DNA of 64,000 nucleotides from CAWFXC01 sp963819735 (GTDB lineage Bacteria > Actinomycetota > Acidimicrobiia > IMCC26256 > DASPTH01), in assembly GCA_963819735.1 (NCBI GenBank), contig CAWFXC010000001.1, positions 434,001 through 498,000 on the forward strand. Direction: 5' to 3'. Shown piece by piece: positions 17,873-25,427 of this stretch; within the stretch, counting starts at the first letter, position 1, and the number at the start of each line of letters is the position of its first letter. Below the pieces are notes generated by a model. The model was not told where the DNA came from and did no database searches. It saw only the letters and a list, made by a program, of their open reading frames with translations. Position numbers and translations under genes: made by a program.

Positions 17873-19033
17873 ATGAAGTTGTTCTTCGACGATGTGGCAT
17901 TCGACGGCCAACTGCAGCGCAGCGTCGGCAAGGCCGACTCCGGCATGGCCAACGTCGGGGAGTGCCTGGCGATCAGCGCGCAGATCACGCCCGGCGATCG
18001 CGAGAGCTGGTACCGGGCCTGGTCCGACTTCGCGACGGGCCTGGTCACGCAGGCGGACACCGCGCTGGCAGCAGGCCACCGGGTCAGTGCGCGCGCTGCC
18101 TATCTGCGCGCCGCCGAGTACTTCCGCCAGGCGTTCTTCTTCCACCGCGACGCGCTCGACGGAACCGAGCTGCAGACGGCGTACCCGGCGAGTGTGCACG
18201 CCTTCCGGTCAGCCCTGCCGTTGCTCGAGCACCCGGTCGCGCCGCTCACCGGTGGCGTCTCGGGATACTTCTGCGCACCGGACGCGAGCGGCGGCCCGTT
18301 TCCGGTCCTCCTCCACATCGGCGGCTACGACGGCATCGCCGAGGAGTTGTACGCGTCGGCAGCCGCCGCCTTGTCGCGTGGGTACGCGTTCGCCGCGTTC
18401 GACGGACCCGGGCAGGGCGCGGTGCTCTACGACCAGAGGATCCCGATGCGGCCCGACTGGGAGAACGTCGTACCGGGAATGGTCGACGCACTCGTCGCCC
18501 GACCCGACGTCGATTCGAAACGCGTCGTGCTCGTCGGCCGATCGTTCGGCGGAGTGCTGGCCCCGCGTGGCGCATCCGGCGAACCGCGGTTGGCGGCCAT
18601 GATCGTCGACCCCGGGCAGTACGACATGGGCACGGCCATGAAGGCCCAACTGGGCGACCTCGCCTCGCGCATCGACGACCCCACTGCCGATCCGCAGTTC
18701 GACGCGCTCCTCACCATCCCGGCGGTCAAGGCACTGTTCGCGCCCCGCATGGCCACGCACCAGGTGACGACCGCACGCGCGTATTGCGCCGAGATGCTGC
18801 GGTACACCAATGCCGAAACCGTCACCCGTGTGACCTGCACGAGCTACGTCACCGACAACGAGACCGATCCCGTGTCGACCGGCCAGGGCAAGGTGCTGTT
18901 CGATCACCTCACCTGCCCCAAGACCTTCCGGCTCTTCACCCGCGCCGAAGGCGCCGAGGGTCACTGCGAAGGCATGGCACCGATCGTGTTCTGGACCGCC
19001 GCGTTCGACTGGCTCGATTCGACGCTCAAGTAG
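17873..19033 (+). CDS. Alpha/beta hydrolase (2,6-dihydroxypseudooxynicotine hydrolase/DUF1100-like)
   Basis: A 386-residue hydrolase with a helical N-terminal cap domain (residues 1-115, including RVSARAAYLRAAEYFRQAFFF) and a C-terminal alpha/beta core. The oxyanion region is VLLHIGGYDGIAEE, the nucleophile elbow GRSFGGV (about residue 222-228), and the late His lies in GAEGHCEGMAP. This cap-plus-core layout is typical of hydrolases cleaving C-C bonds of pseudooxynicotine and of fungal/bacterial esterase relatives. The start ATG sits on the first conserved block. Its last 8 bases overlap the convergent rnhA. Confidence 0.8.
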   Translation: MKLFFDDVAFDGQLQRSVGKADSGMANVGECLAISAQITPGDRESWYRAWSDFATGLVTQADTALAAGHRVSARAAYLRAAEYFRQAFFFHRDALDGTELQTAYPASVHAFRSALPLLEHPVAPLTGGVSGYFCAPDASGGPFPVLLHIGGYDGIAEELYASAAAALSRGYAFAAFDGPGQGAVLYDQRIPMRPDWENVVPGMVDALVARPDVDSKRVVLVGRSFGGVLAPRGASGEPRLAAMIVDPGQYDMGTAMKAQLGDLASRIDDPTADPQFDALLTIPAVKALFAPRMATHQVTTARAYCAEMLRYTNAETVTRVTCTSYVTDNETDPVSTGQGKVLFDHLTCPKTFRLFTRAEGAEGHCEGMAPIVFWTAAFDWLDSTLK

Positions 19034-19568
19034 TCGCGGCGGCGAATCCGGGACCGGTCGACCACGGCCGTCCCGCGTCGAGTGCTTCGGCCGCCGCCCG
19101 GGCTCGCGCGTCGGCGGCCTCGTTCGCGGCATGGCCGGTGTGACCGCGTACCCATTCGAAGGTCGGCATGCGTTCGGTCACGAGCGCGTCGAGGTGTTCC
19201 ATGAGGTCGCGGTTCTTCACCGGCGCACCGGCGGCAGTCTTCCAACCCCGGCGTTTCCAGCCGTGGCGCCACTTCGTGAGCGCGTCGATCACGTAGGAGC
19301 TGTCGGCCTGGATGTGCACCGGCCGGTCGTTCGGCACCGCCTCGAGCACCATGGCCACCGACAGCAACTCCATCCGATTGTTGGTCGTGGCCGCTTCCGC
19401 GCCGGCGGCCCAGCAGTCGTCGGCCACGTACCAGCACCAACCACCGGGGCCCGGGTTGCGCAGGCAGGAACCATCGGTCGCGACCACGACCGGCTCCGGG
19501 GCGGGCACGACGGGCCCGGTCTCGTCGCCGTCGACGGCCAGGGCCGAGAACAGATCGGGTTGCTCCAC
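19026..19568 (-). CDS. rnhA: Ribonuclease HI
   Basis: A 180-residue RNase HI removing RNA from RNA:DNA hybrids. All catalytic acids are present: Asp in VVATDGSCLRNPG, Glu in NNRMELLSV, Asp in IQADSSYVI and the last Asp in ANEAADARARA, plus the conserved His in VRGHTGH. The basic handle GWKRRGWKTAAGAPVKN is included. The GTG at 19568 places the catalytic domain after about 30 extra N-terminal residues. It converges with the hydrolase gene and overlaps it by 8 bases. Confidence 0.9.
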   Translation of the reverse strand: MEQPDLFSALAVDGDETGPVVPAPEPVVVATDGSCLRNPGPGGWCWYVADDCWAAGAEAATTNNRMELLSVAMVLEAVPNDRPVHIQADSSYVIDALTKWRHGWKRRGWKTAAGAPVKNRDLMEHLDALVTERMPTFEWVRGHTGHAANEAADARARAAAEALDAGRPWSTGPGFAAATT

Positions 19569-19684
19569 CTGTGCATCGTGCCAGCTACCCGTGCGCGGGG
19601 GACGCACCGGGCCGCGTCGTCGTCGCCCTGCTCCGGCCGGGTGGTGACCGGAGCGGCCCGACCCGGACTTAGTCTTCGCGGAGG

Positions 19685-20599
19685 ATGAGCTACCCACCCG
19701 ACGAGTTCGACAACGAGGCGACAGTCCCGACGCCGACTGCGCCGGCACCCGAGGTCCACGCGCCGGACGCGGCGCACGAGGCGCACGAACCGGAAGTGCC
19801 GCCCGCGGAACCGACGCCCGAGGCGAAACGGCGCACCCTGCACCGCCGGCTTGTCGCGCTGGGGATCGCGGCAATCCTCGTGTTCTACGTCGGGTATGAG
19901 GTCGGCCTCGCGAACGACAACCAGAAATCGTCGGCGGACGCGGCCGCGGCGCCACCCCCCACGACCGGCGCGCCGCCGTCCACGCTGCCCGGTGCAGCCG
20001 CGGGTGCCGCGTCGGCGTTGTCCGGGATCGTGCTCCAGCCGAAGGACACGACCAGCGCGGTGACGGTCCGGCTGCTCCCCGGCGGGGCCCTGGTGCAGGG
20101 CCAACCCACGCTCGACCTGTGCAACGGTTCGTTCCCGAGTGAGTCCTTGCGGGTCGCGCGCGTGCAGGACGTCGCACTCGACCAGACGGGATCCAGCGTG
20201 CTGAGCACCGAGGCGGTCGCCTATCGCGATGCCGCTTCGACCGAGCAGGCCTTCCAGGAACTCAAGAGTGTCGCCGCGCACTGCCCGAACCGCCCGGTGA
20301 CGAGCCCGAGCGGTGAGGCCCCCGTCACCACCACGTTCGAGGCCGCCCCCGACGGGTCCTGGCCCCAGACCCCGACCGTCGATCGCCTCGCCTACAGCTT
20401 CCACACGACGGACGCGACGGGCCAGTCCGATCATTCCGTCGCCGTGTACCTCCGGCGGGGACGAATTCTCCTCGGCATCTACTTCCCGCAGCCCGACGGC
20501 ACCCAACCCGCGATCGGAGGGCACACCACCATCGAGGGCATCGTCGAATTCTTCGCGACGCGGATCGCGCAGCTCCCGGCGTCGACGGTCAACGGTTAG
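19685..20599 (+). CDS. Membrane-anchored extracytoplasmic protein, unknown function
   Basis: A 304-residue protein with a Pro/Ala/Glu-rich N-terminal cytoplasmic part (1-50), one membrane segment (about 55-75, LVALGIAAILVFYVGYEVGLA), an Ala/Pro/Thr linker and an extracytoplasmic domain (about 105-300). The domain has two Cys (in DLCNGSFPSESLRV and AAHCPNRP) that could form a disulfide. The overall pattern resembles PknH-type extracellular sensor domains of actinobacteria, but no kinase is present and no family is claimed. It is followed 45 bases later by an SDR gene. Confidence 0.7.
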   Translation: MSYPPDEFDNEATVPTPTAPAPEVHAPDAAHEAHEPEVPPAEPTPEAKRRTLHRRLVALGIAAILVFYVGYEVGLANDNQKSSADAAAAPPPTTGAPPSTLPGAAAGAASALSGIVLQPKDTTSAVTVRLLPGGALVQGQPTLDLCNGSFPSESLRVARVQDVALDQTGSSVLSTEAVAYRDAASTEQAFQELKSVAAHCPNRPVTSPSGEAPVTTTFEAAPDGSWPQTPTVDRLAYSFHTTDATGQSDHSVAVYLRRGRILLGIYFPQPDGTQPAIGGHTTIEGIVEFFATRIAQLPASTVNG

Positions 20600-20644
20600 C
20601 TTCCGCCCCGGCAGCCGGAGCCACGAGTTCGAAGGGTGACCACG

Positions 20645-21448
20645 ATGGATCTCGGCCTCGGAGGAAAGGTGGCGCTGGTCACCGGGTCGTACCGGGGCAC
20701 CGGCGCGGGCATCGCCCGGATGCTCGCGGCCGAGGGCGCGACGGTCCTCGTCCACGGGCTCGAGCACGGACAGGCCGACGAAACCGTCGACGCGATCACC
20801 GAGGCCGGCGGCCGTTGTGCCGCGGTCGCCGGCGATATTCGGAGCGAGGCCGGCACCGCGGCGCTCGTCGCCGAGGTGCGCGCCGCCGCGCCGCGAGTCG
20901 ACATCGTGATCAACAACTACGGCGTCGCCGAAGGGACCGACTGGGAAGCGTCCGACACCGCAACTTGGCACGGCAGCTACGACACCAACGTCGTGACCGC
21001 GGTACGGGTGACCAACGCGTTCGTGCCCGACATGCGGGCGACGGGTTGGGGTCGGATCGTCTTCGTGTCGACGGTCGGAGCCACCCGCCCCGGTGATCAG
21101 ATTCCCGAGTACTACGCCGCGAAGGGCGCGCTGCCGTCGATGGCGGTCAGCCTGGCCAAGCACCTCGCGAACACCGGCATCACGGTGAACTGTGTGAGCC
21201 CCGGCATCATCGCCACCCCCGAGGTCGTCGAGCGGTTCTCCGACCGGGCGCGCCGGGACGGGTTGCCCACCGACTGGCCGAGTGTGGAACGCCTGATCCT
21301 CGCCGGCCGCATGACCAACCCGTCGGGACGGGTGGCCACCCCGGACGACGTCGGTCGGTTCATCGCCTTCGTGGCGAGCGAGCCCGGCTGGCACCTGAAC
21401 GGGGCTCACCTGCGCTTCGACGGTGGCGCCGCCGATGCCGTCACCTGA
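20645..21448 (+). CDS. SDR family oxidoreductase with altered NNAG motif
   Basis: A 267-residue short-chain dehydrogenase: cofactor motif TGSYRGTGAGIA at residues 13-24, catalytic residues in FVSTVGATRPGDQIPEYYAAKGAL, and the C-terminal NGAHLRFDGGAADAVT. The strand-4 motif that is usually NNAG reads INNYGVA, an uncommon substitution. The ATG at 20645 is preferred over the GTG at 20636 because GAAGGG sits eight bases ahead of it. Substrate unknown. Confidence 0.87.
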   Translation: MDLGLGGKVALVTGSYRGTGAGIARMLAAEGATVLVHGLEHGQADETVDAITEAGGRCAAVAGDIRSEAGTAALVAEVRAAAPRVDIVINNYGVAEGTDWEASDTATWHGSYDTNVVTAVRVTNAFVPDMRATGWGRIVFVSTVGATRPGDQIPEYYAAKGALPSMAVSLAKHLANTGITVNCVSPGIIATPEVVERFSDRARRDGLPTDWPSVERLILAGRMTNPSGRVATPDDVGRFIAFVASEPGWHLNGAHLRFDGGAADAVT

Positions 21449-21492
21449 CTTCGGCTGACGAGTGACCGCGCGTCGCGCTCCGTGCGCGGCAG

Positions 21493-22533
21493 CTACATGC
21501 GTCGGTGCTCGAGCACCGCGGGGTTCACGACGTTGGTCGGTGATCCGGCGGCGAACGCGTTGATCTGATCGAACACGTCGGCGAACTGGAGCTCCCATTC
21601 GTCGACCGACACGTAGCCGATGTGCGGGGTGCAGACGACGTTGTCCATCTGCAGCAGAGGGTCGGTCGGGTCGAGCAGCGGCTCCGTCTCGTAGACGTCG
21701 ACCGCCGCCGTGCCGGGCCTTCCCGCGGCGAGCGCGCCGACGAGCGCACCGGGTTCGATCAGCCCCGCCCGACTGGTATTGACGAGCAACGCGGTCGGTT
21801 GCATGCGGTCGAGATCCGCCCGGGTGACGATGCCGCGCGTCGACGCTGCCAACCGCATGTGCAACGTCAGCACGTCGCACTGCTCGAAGAAAGCTTCCCT
21901 GCTCGCGGCGACCGCCGCGCCGTCCTCGACCGCGCGAGCGCGCGACGGCTCGCTCGCCCAGAACACGACGTTCATCCCGAACGCGCGTCCGTAGTCGGCG
22001 ATCACCTTGCCGATGCGCCCGTACCCGTAGATGCCGAGCCGCTTGTGACGCAGCGAGCGTCCGACCCCGGTCTGCCAACGGCCGGCCTTCATCGACTCGA
22101 CCTGCTGCGGGATGGCCCGCATCCCCGCGATCACCAGGCCCCAGGTGAGCTCAGCAGTGGCGTAGGACGCCGAGCCCTGGTGCAGATCGGACGACACGAC
22201 GATCCCGAGCTCGGTGCAGCGGTCGACGTCGATGTGCGGGTAGACGCTGCGTTGGCTGATCAACCGGAGATGCGGGAGCCGATCGAGGAGCTCGGCGCGG
22301 ATCTGCGTGCGCTCCCTGATCAGGACCAGCGCCTCGGTGTCGTGCAGACGGTCGACGAGCTCGTCAGTGTCCTGGGTGTGGTCGTTCCACACCGTGACGT
22401 CGTTATCGGCCAGCTTCGAGAAGCAGTCGAGCGTCCTGAGGGTGTCGAAGTAGTCGTCGAGGATCGAGACCCGCACCGTCCTCACCGCCTCCGCCGCGAG
22501 CTTGCCACCGACACCCTCCTCGATCGTCGTCAA
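21493..22533 (-). CDS. D-2-hydroxyacid dehydrogenase family protein
   Basis: A 346-residue NAD(P)-dependent dehydrogenase of the D-isomer-specific family. The Rossmann motif GIYGYGRIGKVIADYGRAFG lies near residue 175, followed by the acidic-residue region FWASEPSRARA, the LLVNTSRAGLIEPGAL block, the catalytic Glu in VDVYETEPLL and the catalytic His in VCTPHIGYVS. The catalytic Arg is in the preceding substrate region (LLVNTSRAG). Members close to phosphoglycerate dehydrogenase reduce or oxidise various 2-hydroxyacids; the substrate is unresolved here. Confidence 0.86.
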   Translation of the reverse strand: MTTIEEGVGGKLAAEAVRTVRVSILDDYFDTLRTLDCFSKLADNDVTVWNDHTQDTDELVDRLHDTEALVLIRERTQIRAELLDRLPHLRLISQRSVYPHIDVDRCTELGIVVSSDLHQGSASYATAELTWGLVIAGMRAIPQQVESMKAGRWQTGVGRSLRHKRLGIYGYGRIGKVIADYGRAFGMNVVFWASEPSRARAVEDGAAVAASREAFFEQCDVLTLHMRLAASTRGIVTRADLDRMQPTALLVNTSRAGLIEPGALVGALAAGRPGTAAVDVYETEPLLDPTDPLLQMDNVVCTPHIGYVSVDEWELQFADVFDQINAFAAGSPTNVVNPAVLEHRRM

Positions 22534-22621
22534 CCTAACTGCACGGTGTCGAGAAGCACGCGCCAGCCGACACTGCCCGCACCATCGTCGCGACCGCGGC
22601 GATGGTGCGGCGGTCGGCGGC

Positions 22622-23200
22622 TCAGCGCGCCGAGGCGGGCCGCTCGCCGTCGGGCGGCCACGCCGCCACGCCGTCGTCGAGCGGCACCTGCAGCGCGTCG
22701 AGGATCGCGGCCAAGGCCGGGTAGCAACCGGCGATGGTCAGGAGCTCGAGGTACGCCTCGTCACCCCCCACCGCGTCACGCGCGGCCCGCAACGTGTCGC
22801 CGGTGGCGAAGCCATGGTCGAGTACCTCGTCGACGAGCGCGAGCACGGCGCGATCCGCGGGCGGGAGCCCGGGCGTCGCCGCGCCGCCGCGCACCGACGC
22901 GATGTCGGCGTCGGTCATGCCGAGGCGCATGGCAATCCCGTGGTGCGACGCCCACTCGTACGCCGATCCCTGCACCCAGGCGGCGCGGAGGATCGCCATC
23001 TCCCGGAGGCGGGCGTCGAGCACGCTGTCGAACACCACCGCCTCCACCAGTGCGGTGAAGATCTTGGCGACCGGCGGATGGCGCAACAGCGCGCGGAAGA
23101 CGTTGGGGCCCGCCAGCACCTCCGGCATGCCGGCGTCGAGCGCTCGCTGCCGCGCTTCCTCGGGCGCGAGCGGCGGAAGTTCGGGCCGATCATCAGTCAT
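22622..23200 (-). CDS. Carboxymuconolactone decarboxylase/AhpD-like protein
   Basis: A 192-residue helical protein of the CMD/AhpD superfamily: VVFDSVLDARLREMAILRAAWVQGSAYEWASHHGIAMRLG is spread around residues 55-95, with the conserved Glu-x6-His core but no CxxC, so peroxidase activity is unlikely. The late block LVDEVLDHGFATGDTL and ELLTIAGCYPALAAILDAL is also family-typical. It lies upstream on the same strand as the hydroxyacid dehydrogenase, 88 bases apart. Confidence 0.82.
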   Translation of the reverse strand: MTDDRPELPPLAPEEARQRALDAGMPEVLAGPNVFRALLRHPPVAKIFTALVEAVVFDSVLDARLREMAILRAAWVQGSAYEWASHHGIAMRLGMTDADIASVRGGAATPGLPPADRAVLALVDEVLDHGFATGDTLRAARDAVGGDEAYLELLTIAGCYPALAAILDALQVPLDDGVAAWPPDGERPASAR

Positions 23201-23260
23201 GCGGCGACCCTAACGCCCGCCCGGCCGACCCGCCGCCGCGCGCCGCGGCGCACCGCGCGG

Positions 23261-24463
23261 CTACGGGAGATCCCGGAACGGGACGTCTTTGTCGGTACGC
23301 AACTCACCGGGTAGTCCCAGGACGCGCTCGGCGAGCGCGTTACGTTGGATGTTGTCGGTGCCGCCGCCGATCTTCGACGCCCACTGGTTGAGGAACATCT
23401 CCTCCCAGGCGCCGTCGTCGGTCGCGTCATGACCGCCGAGCATGCCCGCGGCCCGCTGCAGCTCGAGCACGAGATCGCCGGTCAGGCTCAGGTGTTGCGA
23501 CACGAACAACTTGGTGGTTGCCGCCTCGGGCCCGGGTTGGCGACCCTGCGACAGCGAGGTCTGGATGCGAAGGTTGAGATAGCGCAACAACTCGATACGC
23601 ATGTAGAACGCGGCCAGGCGTTGACGGATCACCGGGTCCGCGTCGCGGCCGAAGCGACGGGCGAGATCGAAGACGCGCTCGGGAGTGAGCCCCCGGCCAC
23701 TGCCGCCGATCAGCGTGCGTTCGTTCGCGAGCGTCGTGTGCGTCACCGCCCAACCGCGGTCGACCTCCCCCACGACGTTCTCGGCGGGGATGCGCACGTC
23801 GGTGAGGAACACCTCGTTGAAATGGGCGTGGCCGGTGATCTGGCGGAGCGGGCGGACCTCGATGCCCGGCGTGGTCATGTCGACGAGGAAGTAGGTGATC
23901 CCCTTGTGCTTCGGCACATCGGAGTTCGTGCGGGCCAGGAGGATGCCCCAGTCGCTGTGTTGCGCACCGGAGTTCCACACCTTCTGCCCGTTAACGACGA
24001 ACTCGTCGCCGTCGCGCACCGCTCGCGTCTTCAATCCGGCGAGGTCGGAGCCGGCTTCGGGTTCCGAGAACAGCTGGCACCACACCTCCTCGCCGCGCAG
24101 CAACGCAGGGAGAAAGCGCTGCTTCTGCGCTTCGCTGCCGTGGACGATGAGAGTCGGGCCCGCCATTCCGATGCCCACGGAGAAGACGCCGGTCGACACG
24201 TCGTAGCGCGCCGCTTCCTGGTTGAAGATCGCCTGGTGCCACGCGGTGTCGCCGCGGCCGCCGTACTCGACCGGCCAGGTGATCGCGCCCCAACCACCCT
24301 GGGCGAGCGTCTGCTGCCATTCCCGGCACCGCTTGACGTACTCGGGACTGCGCTGATCGCGCGACCAGTTGTAGCCATCACCGAGCGGCTCGGCATGATC
24401 CTCCAACCACGCGCTCACCTCGGCCCGGAATGCGGCATCTTCTGGTGAGTCCTCGAAGTCCAT
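23261..24463 (-). CDS. Acyl-CoA dehydrogenase
   Basis: A 400-residue FAD acyl-CoA dehydrogenase. N-terminal helical domain FEDSPEDAAFRAEVSAWLED, middle domain with CQLFSEPEAGSDLAGLKT and VNGQKVWNSGAQHSDWG, and C-terminal domain ending GGTDNIQRNALAERVLGLP. This is the class found in actinobacterial fatty-acid and steroid side-chain degradation. The ATG at 24463 begins the conserved MDFEDSPE; an ATG six codons upstream is possible. It is divergent from the TIGR03086-type gene. Confidence 0.9.
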   Translation of the reverse strand: MDFEDSPEDAAFRAEVSAWLEDHAEPLGDGYNWSRDQRSPEYVKRCREWQQTLAQGGWGAITWPVEYGGRGDTAWHQAIFNQEAARYDVSTGVFSVGIGMAGPTLIVHGSEAQKQRFLPALLRGEEVWCQLFSEPEAGSDLAGLKTRAVRDGDEFVVNGQKVWNSGAQHSDWGILLARTNSDVPKHKGITYFLVDMTTPGIEVRPLRQITGHAHFNEVFLTDVRIPAENVVGEVDRGWAVTHTTLANERTLIGGSGRGLTPERVFDLARRFGRDADPVIRQRLAAFYMRIELLRYLNLRIQTSLSQGRQPGPEAATTKLFVSQHLSLTGDLVLELQRAAGMLGGHDATDDGAWEEMFLNQWASKIGGGTDNIQRNALAERVLGLPGELRTDKDVPFRDLP

Positions 24464-24579
24464 CGTCTCTGGCCTCTCCATCTCGGGGACGGCAACTCAC
24501 GAGCGTAACGACTCGGCCCGGGAAGGTTGCCTCGACTCGACCCGAGCGTGCGTGAGACCATTCGGCGCGGGAGGTTCGG

Positions 24580-25156
24580 GTGGCTGCAATCGCAGGAGAC
24601 GCCGACAACGCCGAGGTCGTTGATCGCTACACCGCGATCGCCACTGGGTTCAGCGCGCGGATCGACGCGTGCAACGACCAGACCTGGTCGCGGCCCACTC
24701 CGTGCACGGAATGGACGACCCACGACATCTTGGAGCACGTGGTCGGCGTGCATCGACGCGTCCTCGCCCTCCTCGACCGCCGCCCGGCCGCGACGCTGGC
24801 GCCCGACGACGATCCCGTCGCCGCATGGCACGACGCCACTTCGATCCTGCAGACCGCGCTGCGCGATCCGGCCGAGGCCACGAGGACGCTCGCCACTCCG
24901 TTCGGTGAGATGTCCTTCGAGTATCTCGTGAGTCGCATGGTCTGCAGCGACACCCTCGTGCACACCTGGGACCTCGCCCGCGCGACCGGGCAGGACGAAC
25001 ACCTCGATTCGCACGCGGTCGCCGTCGCGTGGTCCTGGATGGAGTCCGCCGGTGACCGACTCCCGCGCGTCCGGCGACTTCGGCCCGCCGATCTCACCTC
25101 CGCCGGGTGCCGACACCCAGACCCGGCTGCTCTGCTTCCTCGGACGCGACGCCTGA
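24580..25156 (+). CDS. TIGR03086/mycothiol-dependent maleylpyruvate isomerase-like protein (frameshifted)
   Basis: A DinB-fold protein beginning DNAEVVDRYTAIATGFSARID with the family block WSRPTPCTEWTTHDILEHVVGVH, whose His residues usually bind metal, and DTLVHTWDLARATGQ. The expected C-terminus is in another frame: removing one C near 25070 restores DFGPPISPPPGADTQTRL and a stop at 25154-25156, giving the usual length of about 191 residues. As read, the frame runs on to 25311 through low-quality sequence. Many relatives use mycothiol, consistent with an actinobacterium. GGGAGG precedes the GTG start. Confidence 0.78.
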
Positions 25157-25427
25157 GCCCGACCGACGGGACCGGCGAGGTGGTACCAACGGCACGGGCC
25201 GGGGTGCCAGTACCACCCAGGGAGTGGAGCCCTACCCTCTTCCCGGTCGAGCCGATCCGGGTTTCGATATGCAGGCGCCTCGCGATGGCCGGTCTCGATC
25301 CGGCTGGGTGAGGTGCGGCAACACGATCGGCACCAGCGATCTTGGTCGGAGCCCGAGGAGTCTCCTGCATGACCCGTCACCAGTTGGTCGGCTGCGGCAC
25401 TGATGGCGCGACCTTGCCCACATTCCG
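25157..25427. other. Intergenic region without recognised gene
   Basis: These 271 bases lie between the frameshifted TIGR03086 gene and the FtsX-like permease. The shifted upstream frame stays open to 25311 but its translation has no family character. No tRNA, clear promoter or riboswitch could be identified; a GAGGAG at about 25355 is not followed by a useful start. Confidence 0.5.

Noticed and set aside
19289..22078. A 929-codon minus-strand open frame over an SDR gene and the membrane-anchored protein
   Set aside because: Shadow of RNase HI and the opposite-strand genes; translation is dominated by Arg, Gly, Asp runs without domain features.
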